64,000 nucleotides of DNA from JACCZR01 sp963830065 (GTDB lineage Bacteria > Actinomycetota > Thermoleophilia > Solirubrobacterales > Thermoleophilaceae): NCBI GenBank assembly GCA_963830065.1, contig CAWHLA010000012.1:85814-149813 (forward strand), given 5' to 3'. Positions 25,143 to 33,509 of the stretch are shown here, in pieces. The position numbers and the translations under genes are program-made. The notes under the pieces are model-generated. The model was not told where the DNA came from. It saw only the letters and a program-made list of their open reading frames with translations, and made no database searches. Positions within the stretch are counted from its first letter, which is position 1; each line of letters opens with the position of its first letter.

Positions 25143-25751
25143 ATGAGATTCGGAGTGCTGGGCACTGGGACGGTCGGCCGGACGGTGGCGGGCAAGCTCA
25201 CCGAGCTGGGCCACGAGGTGAAGATCGGGTCGCGCACGGCGGGCGAGGACACGGTCGAGTTCGCCGACGCGGCGGCGTTCGGCGAGGTCGTGGTCAACGC
25301 CACCGCGGGCCAGCACTCGGTCGAGGCGCTGCGCAGCGCGGGCGCCGAGAACCTGGGCGGCAAGGTGCTGATCGACATCGCAAACCCGCTCGACTTCTCG
25401 CAGGGCATGCCGCCGGTCCTGGCCTTCTGCAACGACGACAGCCTGGCCGAGCGGATCCAGTCCGAGTTCCCCGACCTTCGCGTGGTCAAGACGCTGAACA
25501 CGGTCAACGCCAACGTGATGGTGGACCCCTCGCTGGTCGGCGAGGACACCGACATGTTCATCGCCGGGGACGACGAAGGCGCCAAGGGGGAGGTCACCGA
25601 CCTGCTGCGCGACATCGGCTGGAAGCGGATCCTGGACCTGGGTGACGTGACCGCCGCCCGCGGCATGGAGATGTACCTCCCGCTGTGGCTGCGCCTGTGG
25701 CAGGCGACCGGCACCGGCCATCTCAACGTCAAGGTGGTCAGGGCGGAGTGA
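25143..25751 (+). CDS. NADPH-dependent F420 reductase family protein
   Basis: 202 residues. N-terminal Rossmann motif MRFGVLGTGTVGRTVAGKL, then KIGSRTAG, where Ser/Arg fit NADP phosphate binding; later VNATAGQHSVEAL, IDIANPLDF and VVKTLNTVN, as in Fno/F420H2:NADP+ oxidoreductases. The enzyme would exchange hydride between NADP and cofactor F420. Its start lies 19 bases from the divergent pepF start. GTGA overlap couples it to the SDR gene. Confidence 0.85.
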   Translation: MRFGVLGTGTVGRTVAGKLTELGHEVKIGSRTAGEDTVEFADAAAFGEVVVNATAGQHSVEALRSAGAENLGGKVLIDIANPLDFSQGMPPVLAFCNDDSLAERIQSEFPDLRVVKTLNTVNANVMVDPSLVGEDTDMFIAGDDEGAKGEVTDLLRDIGWKRILDLGDVTAARGMEMYLPLWLRLWQATGTGHLNVKVVRAE

Positions 25752-26437
25752 GTCGGGTGCTGGTCACGGGCTCCACGCGGGGCCTGGGCAGGGAGGTCGC
25801 GGGCCGTCTGGAGGAGCGCGGCGAGGACGTCGTCCACCACGGCCGCGCCGACGCCGACTTCAGCTCGCTCGACGCGGTCCGCCGCTTCGCCGGGTCGGTG
25901 GACGAGGTGGACCTGCTGGTCAACAACGCGGGCCTGGTCTCGATGGAGCGGAAGCTGAGCGCCGACGGCTACGAGCTGTGCTTCGCGGTCAACTACCTGG
26001 CCGGCTTCCTGCTCTGGCACGAGCTGCGCCCGCCGCGGGTGATCAACGTGGCGTCGGTCGGCCAGCGGGCGATCGACTTCGACGACGTGATGCTCGAGCA
26101 CGGCTACGACCCCGGGCGCGCCTACTCCCAGAGCAAGCTCGCCCAGATCCTGTTCACCTTCGAGCTGGCCGACCGCGCCCCCGGCGGCGTGACCGCCGAC
26201 TGCCTGCACCCGGCGACTTTCATGGACACCGACATGGTCCTTGAGATTCGGGGCCCGGGACGGGCGCAGAGCACCGTGGCGGAGGGCGCCGACGCAGTCA
26301 TGCACCTGATCGACACGCCCGGGACGGGCCGCTACTTCGACGGCCGGCGGGAGTCGACCGCCGACCCGCAGGCCTACGACGCCGAGGCGCGAAAGAAGCT
26401 GTGGCAATTGAGCGAGGAGCTGTGTGGAACCGCGTGA
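25748..26437 (+). CDS. Short-chain dehydrogenase/reductase
   Basis: 229 residues from GTG 25748. Cofactor motif TGSTRGLG, NNAG motif in LLVNNAGLV, catalytic Ser in NVASVGQRA and Tyr/Lys in AYSQSK. C-terminal PATFMDTDM. Classical SDR on an unknown carbonyl or alcohol. Translationally coupled to the F420 reductase upstream (GTGA) and overlapping the HTH/LytR_C gene downstream by 14 bases. Confidence 0.87.
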   Translation: MSRVLVTGSTRGLGREVAGRLEERGEDVVHHGRADADFSSLDAVRRFAGSVDEVDLLVNNAGLVSMERKLSADGYELCFAVNYLAGFLLWHELRPPRVINVASVGQRAIDFDDVMLEHGYDPGRAYSQSKLAQILFTFELADRAPGGVTADCLHPATFMDTDMVLEIRGPGRAQSTVAEGADAVMHLIDTPGTGRYFDGRRESTADPQAYDAEARKKLWQLSEELCGTA

Positions 26438-27243
26438 TCTAGCGCTGCGCGAGGTGCGCGACCACCCGTGGCTGCAGCAGCGCGACCTGGCCGCGCGCCT
26501 GTCCGGCCAGACCGGCCTGGCCGAGTCCACGCTGATCCGGCTGTTCCGGCGCATGGAGGCCGAGGGCGAGCTGCGCTCGGGCCTCGACGGGCGCCGCAAG
26601 ACCTACGCGCTGCCCGAGCCGGTGCCCACCGGTCCACCCTCGCCGGGAGCACTGTGGAGCAACCGGCTGGCGCCGCTGGGCGAGCCCGAGCCTGAGACGG
26701 AGGCCGAGCCGGATCCCGACGCTCCGCCCGCGCGGCCAGTGCCGGAGGGCACCCGGCGCGCCTGGCCATTCGCCGCGGTGGTGGCGGCCGTACTGGCGGT
26801 ATCGGTGCTGGCCGCGGTGCTCCTCTCGCCGGACAAGTACGACCCGCTGGCCGACGCCGGCGACGAGCGGTCGAAGCCCGTCAAGGCGTCCACCCCCGCG
26901 GCTCCCAAGAAGCCCAAGCCGAAGCCGCAAGCCCAAGCCGCAGGCCAAGCCCGCCCCGGCGGCCAAGCGGGTGCGCATTGCGGTGCTGAGCGGCGTGCCC
27001 GCGTCGGGCGCCGCCGCCAAAGAGGCGAAGCGGCTGAAGGCCAAGGGCTTCCGCATCGGCGCCGTGACCAACGCCCCGCGCCCCGCCGAGCGCTCGGCGG
27101 TTCTCTACGCGCGCGGGCAACGCGCGGCCGCGCGCGACCTGTCGAAGGCGGTGGGCATCGCGTCGGTGAAGCGGATCGACTCTCAGGCGGCCGAGCCGGC
27201 ACGCGGCGCCAAGCTCGTCGTGCTCGTGGGCGCCGCCCGCTGA
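26424..27243 (+). CDS. HTH, one-TM, LytR_C-domain protein (one frameshift)
   Basis: From GTG 26424. Residues 1-65 look like a winged helix (REVRDHPWLQQRDLAARL...TLIRLFRRMEAEGELRSG). A Pro/Glu linker precedes a membrane helix (WPFAAVVAAVLAVSVLAAVLL). A Lys-Pro repeat contains an extra A near 26930 that shifts the frame, after which an outer LytR_C domain follows (VRIAVLSGVPASGAAAKEAKRL...KLVVLVG). A cytoplasmic HTH joined to an outer LytR_C domain suggests a wall-linked membrane transcription factor. The end overlaps the P450 gene by 61 bases. Confidence 0.68.
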
Positions 27244-28532
27244 TCGACCACCACGCGCGCACCACGCGCGGGCACCACCGTCACGTGACGCAGCCGCGCG
27301 CCCTCGTCTTCGGGTGACGGAGCGCGCAGCCGCACCCGGCGGAAGATCTCGCGCAGGATGATGCGCATCTCCATCTGAGCGAAGGCGGCGCCCAGGCAGC
27401 GCCTGACACCGCCGCCGAAGGGCAGCCAGGTGTACCCGTCGCCCACGCCGTCCTCGAAGAAGCGCTCGGGCCGGAAGGCGTGCGGGTCCTCCCAGCGGTC
27501 GGGCCGGACGTGCATGGCGGCGATCGCGGCCAACACCATCGTCCCGGCGGGCAGCCGGTAGCCGGCCACCTCGTGGTCGCGGGTGAGCATCCGCCCGATG
27601 TCGGTGATCACCGGGCGCAGGCGCAGCGTCTCGCGCACCACCGCGTCGAGGTAGGCGTCGTCGTCGAGGTCCGACTCGAGTCGCTCCATCGCCTCGGGCG
27701 TGCGGGTCAGGCGCTCGACCGCCCAGGACAGCGCGGTGGCCGTGGTCTCGTGCCCGGCGGTGAGCAGCGTCATCAGCTCGTCGCGCAGCTCCACGTCGGT
27801 CATCGGCGAGCCGTCCTCGTGACGGGCGGAGAGGAGCAGCGAGAGCACGTCGTCGCGCTCCTCGGCGTCGGGCGCGGCCCGGCGCTCGGCGATCTCCTCG
27901 TAGATCAGCTCGTCGGCCGCCGCGCGCGCCTCGAGGAAGCGGCGGTAGAAGGGGAAGTTGCGCCGCCGCAGCATGGGAAAGAACGCGAGCAGATTGCTCG
28001 AGTCGCCCAGGCGCGTGATGCGCTCGCGGAACACCTCCAGGCGCGAGGCCTCGCGCACGCCGAAGACGGTGCGCAGGATCACGTCGAGCGTGATGGCCTG
28101 GAAGCGAGAGCGGAGCTCGATCTCCTCGCCCTCGGGCCAGCTCTCCACCTCGCGCGCGGTCAGCTCGGCCATCAGCTCCCCGTAACGCCGCACCCGCTCG
28201 CCGTGGAAGGGCGGCAGCAGCAGCTTGCGCTGCGCCATGTGCTCGCCCTCGTCGAGGGTCAGCACCGAGTGGCTGCCCAGCACCGGTTCCAGGATGCTCG
28301 CGGTCGCCTCGCCGGAGTGCCACAGCGTGGGGTCGCCGGTGAGCAGATCCTTGGCCAGCTGCGGCTCGGCCAGGTACACGACGCGCCCGTAGAACGGGAA
28401 GCGGGAGGAGAAGACGTCGCCGAAGCGCTCGTAGCGGCGGTGCAGCCAGCGGTGCGGCTCGCGCATCACGTTCGCGGCCTGGACCACGGCCGGCCGCCGC
28501 GGTCCGGGAGGAAACTCGTACTTCTGGCTCAC
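27183..28532 (-). CDS. Cytochrome P450 monooxygenase
   Basis: 449 residues from GTG 28532, chosen for the GTGA overlap with the epimerase stop; the protein then opens SQKYEFPPGPRRP, a usual P450 start with a proline-rich hinge. I-helix AGHETTATALSW, ExxR in ETLRLRP, PERF, and haem loop FGGGVRRCLG with the axial Cys. Soluble, so it needs ferredoxin/reductase partners that are not seen nearby. Last gene of a three-gene operon with SCP2-hydrolase and epimerase; a lipid or sterol-like substrate is likely (inference). Confidence 0.92.
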   Translation of the reverse strand: MSQKYEFPPGPRRPAVVQAANVMREPHRWLHRRYERFGDVFSSRFPFYGRVVYLAEPQLAKDLLTGDPTLWHSGEATASILEPVLGSHSVLTLDEGEHMAQRKLLLPPFHGERVRRYGELMAELTAREVESWPEGEEIELRSRFQAITLDVILRTVFGVREASRLEVFRERITRLGDSSNLLAFFPMLRRRNFPFYRRFLEARAAADELIYEEIAERRAAPDAEERDDVLSLLLSARHEDGSPMTDVELRDELMTLLTAGHETTATALSWAVERLTRTPEAMERLESDLDDDAYLDAVVRETLRLRPVITDIGRMLTRDHEVAGYRLPAGTMVLAAIAAMHVRPDRWEDPHAFRPERFFEDGVGDGYTWLPFGGGVRRCLGAAFAQMEMRIILREIFRRVRLRAPSPEDEGARLRHVTVVPARGARVVVDQRAAPTSTTSLAPRAGSAA

Positions 28533-29521
28533 GCCTCCCCGGCGCCGGCCACCGTGGCCCACAGGGTCTGGTAGGCGTCGTAGCGCGGGCTCCAGCCCAG
28601 CTGCTCCCTGGCCCGGGCGGTGCTCATCAGCGAGGGCACGCGCACGGCGTGGACCCACTCGAGCGCGGAGGGCATCAGCGGCACCCGGGAGATCACCTCG
28701 GCGGCGCCGGAAACGGCAACGCCCGGCACCGGGATCCGCCGCCAGCCCATCTCGCGCGCGACGTCGCCCATCGTGATCTCGCCCTCGGCGGCCAGGTTGT
28801 AGATGCCGGGCTCGCCGTCGCCCTGCACGGCGGCCTCGACCGCCTGGGCCACGTCGTCGTGGTGCACCAGCTGGAAGGGGACGCCCGGGTCGGGCAGCGC
28901 GGGCTCCAGGCCGGGCACGGCGCGGATGAGCGCGCGCACCGGCGGGATGCGCTCGCCGAGGGCGAAGTTGCGCGTCAGCTCCTCGATCAGGGTCGGCGCC
29001 TCCTCGCCCGCGACGATGCAGGGGCGGAACACGTAGCCGTCGGTGGGCGAGCCGGCCACCGCGCTGCGAAACGCGGCCTCCAGATCGGCCTTCTGCGCCG
29101 AGTAGTAGAACGAGTGCGTTCCCTCGGGCTCGAGGTCCTCGGTCAGCTCGTGCGGGCGGTCGGGCTCGAAGCCGTAGGCCGCCACCGACGAGGTGTAGAC
29201 CAGCCGCTTGGCCCCCGCCTCCACCGCCGCCTCGAACACGTTGCGCGAGCCGCGCAGGTTCACCTCGCGCGTCTCCTTGTGGGAGCCGAAGATGATGAAG
29301 GCGAGGTGCACGACCACGTCGGCGCCGTCCACCAGCTCGTCCACCGACTCGCGGTCGAGCACGTCGCCCTGCGTGTACTCCACCTTGCTCCAGCCGCGCT
29401 CGGCGGGGTTGAACGGACGGCGGGCCATGCCGCGCACGGACTCCACCTCGTCGTTGAGCTCCAGGGTGTTCATCAGAGCGCGGCCGATGTCCCCGGTGGG
29501 CCCGGTGACGGCGACGATCAC
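28529..29521 (-). CDS. NAD-dependent epimerase/dehydratase family protein
   Basis: 330 residues, extended SDR. GTG 29521 overlaps the hydrolase stop (GTGA). Cofactor motif TGPTGDIGRAL; VVHLAFIIFG; catalytic Ser in YTSSVAAYG and Tyr/Lys in YYSAQK. Compare 3-beta-hydroxysteroid or sugar epimerase families. The neighbouring P450 and SCP2-hydrolase favour a lipid or sterol substrate over a sugar, but the sequence alone does not decide. Confidence 0.87.
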   Translation of the reverse strand: MIVAVTGPTGDIGRALMNTLELNDEVESVRGMARRPFNPAERGWSKVEYTQGDVLDRESVDELVDGADVVVHLAFIIFGSHKETREVNLRGSRNVFEAAVEAGAKRLVYTSSVAAYGFEPDRPHELTEDLEPEGTHSFYYSAQKADLEAAFRSAVAGSPTDGYVFRPCIVAGEEAPTLIEELTRNFALGERIPPVRALIRAVPGLEPALPDPGVPFQLVHHDDVAQAVEAAVQGDGEPGIYNLAAEGEITMGDVAREMGWRRIPVPGVAVSGAAEVISRVPLMPSALEWVHAVRVPSLMSTARAREQLGWSPRYDAYQTLWATVAGAGEA

Positions 29522-30702
29522 ACGAGGAACTTACGTGCTGCGCGGTGTGTCTGGCTTGGCGCCTCCAGCTGCGGCACGTGCCCGCAGTCGAGCTCGAGGT
29601 GCCGCGCGCCCGGCAGCGCCTCCTGCACGTGGCGCATGAAGGCGATCGGCACGAGCGTGTCCTCGCGCCCCCACACGAACAGCGACTCGGCCTGCAGCGT
29701 GGTCAGCCGCTTCCAGAAGCCGGCGTCGCCGCCGGGCTCGTCGAGGTAGATGTTGCGGGCCGCGGCGTAGAACGCGGCGCGGCCGCGGGGCTCGAGGAAG
29801 GAGCGCAGGAAGTCGTCCACGCCCGCGGCGGCCCAGCCCTCTTGGGCGCCGGGTACCACCCGGCGCACGATCTGCTCGACCAGGGCGCGGGGGGTGGGCT
29901 GGAGCAGGCCCAGCTCGGGCCGGACCAGGCGCAGGAACGGCGCCCACGGCCGGTCGCGCAGCCAGGCGAGCGCGGGGCTGAGCAGCACCAGCTTGCCCAC
30001 GCGGTCGGGGTGCTGGAAGCCGGTCTCGATCGCGATCCGCCCGCCCATGCTGTTGCCCGCCAGGTCGGCGCGGTCGATCTCCAACGCGTCGAGAGCAGCC
30101 ACCACGGTGCGGGCGAACCACTTGGCGTCGTAGGGGGCGCCGATCGGCTTGACCGAGTCGCCGAAGCCGGGCACGTCGAGGGCGATCACGCGGAAGTCGT
30201 CGCCCGCCATGTCCGCGATGGTCGTCAGGAACGACGCCTTGGTGCCGCCGAGCCCGTGCAGACACACCAGCGGCCGCCCCGTCCCGCCCGCGGCCATGGC
30301 CAGCGAGCCGCACTCGGTGCGCAGCTCGGAGAACTCGAGCCGGCCCGGCTCCCGGCTGCCGCTGGTGGCGGCCAGGAAGCCCACGCCCAGGTGGAGGTTG
30401 CTCCGCACCGACAGCCGGCCGCGGCGAAAGGCGGTCATGCCCGCCTTCACGTCGGCCTCCAGCTTGGACCACGTCGCGGGATCGGCGCACAGCAGCGCGT
30501 CGGGCTCGTCGGAGGAGGCCGGGCGCAGCGAGGCGCGGCGGTTGCGGATCAGCACGTCGTAGGAGCGCACGCCGGTCACCTCGAGGCGGATGCGCGCCTT
30601 GCCACCAGGCACGAACAGCGCCGTCGGGTCGTACCGGTCCACCAGCGCCTCGAGCGGCGTGTCCGGAGTCTGGGGGCGACTGGCGGTGGCCATCCCTGCC
30701 AT
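29518..30702 (-). CDS. SCP2-like domain plus alpha/beta hydrolase
   Basis: 394 residues. Residues about 15-105 look like a sterol-carrier (SCP2) domain (FVPGGKARIRLEVTG...ATWSKLEADVKAGMTAFRRGRLSVRSNLHLG). From about 130 comes an alpha/beta hydrolase with VCLHGLGGTK, nucleophile GNSMGG, Asp in WGREDTLVP and His in DCGHVPQLE. Lipid binding joined to hydrolysis points to an ester or ring-cleavage product of a hydrophobic compound. ATG 30702 or 30693 both fit. First gene of the operon that continues with epimerase and P450, divergent from a TetR regulator. Confidence 0.85.
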   Translation of the reverse strand: MAGMATASRPQTPDTPLEALVDRYDPTALFVPGGKARIRLEVTGVRSYDVLIRNRRASLRPASSDEPDALLCADPATWSKLEADVKAGMTAFRRGRLSVRSNLHLGVGFLAATSGSREPGRLEFSELRTECGSLAMAAGGTGRPLVCLHGLGGTKASFLTTIADMAGDDFRVIALDVPGFGDSVKPIGAPYDAKWFARTVVAALDALEIDRADLAGNSMGGRIAIETGFQHPDRVGKLVLLSPALAWLRDRPWAPFLRLVRPELGLLQPTPRALVEQIVRRVVPGAQEGWAAAGVDDFLRSFLEPRGRAAFYAAARNIYLDEPGGDAGFWKRLTTLQAESLFVWGREDTLVPIAFMRHVQEALPGARHLELDCGHVPQLEAPSQTHRAARKFLV

Positions 30703-30710
30703 GCAACCCT

Positions 30711-30723
30711 CCAGGTTACCTGG
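30711..30723. promoter_or_regulatory. Palindrome, candidate TetR operator
   Basis: CCAGGTTACCTGG is a perfect palindrome around a central T. It sits within a wider imperfect dyad (AGGTT...AACCT, about 30712-30743) in the 47-base gap between the SCP2-hydrolase and TetR starts, where a TetR protein would control both directions. Confidence 0.5.
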
Positions 30724-30749
30724 GGTAAGCCCCTGGGAAACCTGATTGT

Positions 30750-31391
30750 GTGTCGCACATGAGGCTTGCCCGTCCAGTCAGAGAGCGCCAGATGCTCGCC
30801 GTTGCCCAGCGGGTGTTCGCCGAGCGCGGCTTCCGGGCGGCGTCGGTGGACGCCATCGCCGAGGGCGCCGAGATCTCCAAGCCGATGCTCTACGCCTACT
30901 TCGGCTCCAAGGAGGGCCTGTACCGGGCCTGCATGCAGCAGTCGCGGGCGGCGCTCGTGGAGACACTCGACGCCGCGGCGGCCAGCGCCACCGAGCCCGA
31001 CCAGCGCCTGTGGGCCGGCCTGCTCGCGTTCTTCGGCTTCGTCCAGGACGAGCCCGAGGCGTGGGCGATCCTGGCCGGCGAGGCCGGAGCCGGCGGCGGC
31101 GCGCTGGCGGCCGACGGCGCCGACGCGCGGCGCCACATCGCCGCCACGGTCAGCGGTCTGCTGCGTCAGGCCGCTGCCGCCGAGGGCGCCGACAACGCGG
31201 CGCTGGCCGCTACCGAGCCGCTCGGCCTGGCCCTGGTGGGCGCGGCCGAGTCGCTCTCGCGCTGGTGGCAGGAGCACCCCGAGCAGCCGCGCGAGGCGGT
31301 GGCCAGGCTGGCCATGAACTTCGCCTGGATGGGCCTCGGCCGCCTGGTTCGCGGCGAGGGCTGGTCAGAGAGCGCTGAGCTGACCGGTTAG
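30750..31391 (+). CDS. TetR-family transcriptional regulator
   Basis: 213 residues from GTG 30750 (ATG 30759 possible). N-terminal HTH RQMLAVAQRVFAERGFRAASVDAIAEGA...SKPMLYAYFGSKEGL is canonical TetR_N. The C-terminal domain is Ala-rich and helical, with room for a hydrophobic ligand. Divergent from the SCP2-hydrolase/epimerase/P450 operon with a palindrome between, so it most likely represses that operon and itself. The 3' end overlaps the convergent MaoC gene by 27 bases. Confidence 0.92.
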   Translation: MSHMRLARPVRERQMLAVAQRVFAERGFRAASVDAIAEGAEISKPMLYAYFGSKEGLYRACMQQSRAALVETLDAAAASATEPDQRLWAGLLAFFGFVQDEPEAWAILAGEAGAGGGALAADGADARRHIAATVSGLLRQAAAAEGADNAALAATEPLGLALVGAAESLSRWWQEHPEQPREAVARLAMNFAWMGLGRLVRGEGWSESAELTG

Positions 31392-32135
31392 GTGCGGCTT
31401 GCCCTTGCGGGCGTCGTGCAGCGCGAACTCCCGCTCACCCGAGAAACCGACCTTCGCGGGGAGCACCACCGGGGTCTTGAAGCTGACCTGGACGCTGTGC
31501 GGCTCGTGCGTGAGGTTCTCCAGCGCGGCCAGGCAGCGCGCCTTCAGCCACATTCCGTGAGCGATCGCTCCCGGCATGCCGAACAGCTTCGCGCTCAGCG
31601 AGTGCATGTGGATCGGGTTGATGTCGCCTGAGACCGAGGCGTACTGGCGGCCGATGTCGCCCGGCACGTCCCAGATCGCGTTGGGCTGAGGGGGTTCGGT
31701 GGCCTCGCGCTCGCCCGAGGAGTCGCCACCCTCGCGCTTGAGGTAGGTGCTCCAGCTCTTCCAGGCGTCGCCCGCCTCGGTGACCATGTCGAACTGGCGC
31801 CCCTTCGGGTGGTCGCGCAGATCGGTCGCGCGGACCTTGACCGTCACGGTCTCGCCGGCCCTCAGCGGCCGGCGCTGCTCGATGCGGTTCTCGATGTGGA
31901 CCAGCCCGATGGCCCCGAAGGGGAAGTCGCGGCTGGTCATCAGCTTCATCTGCAGCGGGAAGCCGAGGATGTGCGGGTAGGTGGTCGGCGCCTCGTCCCT
32001 GAGCCGGAAGCCACAGACCCGGTCGTAGGCCGCGAGCTTGTCCCGGTCGATCTCGAACTCGCCGCTCTCCTCGGTGTCGGGCAGCTCCTTGCCGCCACCG
32101 CCGGGGACCAGCGCCTTCAGGTAGAGGGTCTTCAC
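31365..32135 (-). CDS. MaoC-like (R)-hydratase, HtdX type
   Basis: 256 residues, GTG 32135 overlapping the FabG4 stop as GTGA. Double hot-dog hydratase with the C-terminal active-site motif DINPIHMHSLSAKLFGMPGAIAHGMW (Asp and His catalytic). Acts on (3R)-hydroxyacyl thioesters in fatty-acid synthesis or oxidation. Its order beside FabG4 and opposite a FadA2-like thiolase matches Mycobacterium tuberculosis Rv0241c-Rv0243. Confidence 0.87.
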   Translation of the reverse strand: MKTLYLKALVPGGGGKELPDTEESGEFEIDRDKLAAYDRVCGFRLRDEAPTTYPHILGFPLQMKLMTSRDFPFGAIGLVHIENRIEQRRPLRAGETVTVKVRATDLRDHPKGRQFDMVTEAGDAWKSWSTYLKREGGDSSGEREATEPPQPNAIWDVPGDIGRQYASVSGDINPIHMHSLSAKLFGMPGAIAHGMWLKARCLAALENLTHEPHSVQVSFKTPVVLPAKVGFSGEREFALHDARKGKPHLTGQLSAL

Positions 32136-33469
32136 GCCCCGATGAGGCTCTGGCCGTCCACGCGCACGACCTGCCCGTTGAGGCCGGCGGAGGCGGGACT
32201 GGCCAGCCACGAGATGGTCTCGGCCACGTCCACGGGCAGGCCGCCCTGGACCATGCTGTTCAGGCGCCGCCCGGCCTCACGGGTGAAGGCGGGCATGGCC
32301 GCCGTCATCTCGGTCTCGATGAAGCCGGGGGCGACGGCGTTGGCGGTGGCGGGGATGTCGGCCAGCTGGGGGCCCAGCGACTGCACCATGCCGATCACGC
32401 CGGCCTTGCTGGTGCCGTAGTTGGTCTGACCGGCGTTGCCGGCGATGCCGCTCTGCGAGGAGACCGAGACGATCGTGCCGTTGGGGCGCAGGACCTTCTG
32501 CTCGAGCAGGGCGTCGTTGATGCGCTCCTGGCTGGACAGGTTGATGTCCAGCACCATGCCCCACTGCCGGTCGTCCATCTTGCCCAGGGTCTTGTCGCGG
32601 GTCACGCCCGCGTTGTGGATCACCACGTCGACGCCGCCGTGGCGCTCCAGCAGGTGCTTGGCCAGGGTCTGCGGGGCGTCCTTGTCGGTGATGTCGAGCT
32701 GCAGCGTGGAGCCCTCGATCCGGTTCGCCACCTTGGTCAGGGTCTCGCCGGCCTGGGGGACGTCGAGGCAGACCACGTGGGCGCCGTCGCGGGCGATGGT
32801 GGTGGCGATCGACTCGCCGATCCCGCGCGAAGCACCGGTGACCAGCACGACCTTGCCGTCCAGCGGGCGGTCCCAGTCCTCCGGCAGGGCCGGCCGGCCG
32901 TCGCCGACGCGGACGACTTGGCCCGAGACGTAGGCCGACTTGGCCCCGAGCAGGAAGCGCAGGGTGGATTCGGTGTTGCCCTCCGCGCCGGGCTTCACGT
33001 ACACGAGCTGCACGGCCGAGCCGTAGCGGACCTCCTTGCCCAGCGAGCGGGTGAAGCCCTCCAGCGCGCGCTGCGCGGTCGCCTCCCGGGCGCTCGAGCA
33101 GTCCTCGGGCGCGGTGCCCAGCACCACCACCCGGCCGTTGGTCTTCAGGCCGCGGATGACCGGGTGGAAGAACTCGTACAGCGTCTTGAGGCGCTCGGAG
33201 CTGTCGATGCCGGTGGCGTCGTAGACGATCGCGCCCAGCTTGCGGTCCTCGGGGGCGGCGTCGAGCACCTCGGCCCCGATCGAGCGCAGGACGGTGTCGA
33301 GCGCCTCGCCGAGGCGGCCGTTGGCGGCCGCGCCGGACAGCGCGGGGCCGTCGAGCACGGGCTGGCCGGGCTCGAAGCGCCGTAGGCGGGGCGGCTGGGG
33401 AAGGCCGAGCTGCTTGGAGAGGAAGCCCCCGGGGCCCGAGAGCGTGAACGACTGGTAGCGGTCACTCAT
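32132..33469 (-). CDS. High-molecular-weight 3-oxoacyl thioester reductase, FabG4 type
   Basis: 445 residues from ATG 33469. The first 200 residues are a degenerate Rossmann domain (flavodoxin-like, GAIVYDATGID); the second is a full SDR with TGASRGIG, HNAGVTRD, SVSSQSG and YGTSKAG (Tyr/Lys). This two-domain layout and length match mycobacterial FabG4 (Rv0242c), which reduces 3-oxoacyl-CoA/ACP with NADH. Coupled to MaoC downstream; 40 bases from the divergent thiolase. Confidence 0.9.
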   Translation of the reverse strand: MSDRYQSFTLSGPGGFLSKQLGLPQPPRLRRFEPGQPVLDGPALSGAAANGRLGEALDTVLRSIGAEVLDAAPEDRKLGAIVYDATGIDSSERLKTLYEFFHPVIRGLKTNGRVVVLGTAPEDCSSAREATAQRALEGFTRSLGKEVRYGSAVQLVYVKPGAEGNTESTLRFLLGAKSAYVSGQVVRVGDGRPALPEDWDRPLDGKVVLVTGASRGIGESIATTIARDGAHVVCLDVPQAGETLTKVANRIEGSTLQLDITDKDAPQTLAKHLLERHGGVDVVIHNAGVTRDKTLGKMDDRQWGMVLDINLSSQERINDALLEQKVLRPNGTIVSVSSQSGIAGNAGQTNYGTSKAGVIGMVQSLGPQLADIPATANAVAPGFIETEMTAAMPAFTREAGRRLNSMVQGGLPVDVAETISWLASPASAGLNGQVVRVDGQSLIGA

Positions 33470-33509
33470 CGAGCCAGCCAGGCTACCGACAGTAGGTAAC
33501 GTCTGGCCC

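Noticed and set aside
25124..26599. N-terminal extension of oligoendopeptidase F to 26599
   Set aside because: Antisense to the F420 reductase and SDR genes, low complexity, and the M3 family is complete from about 25123.
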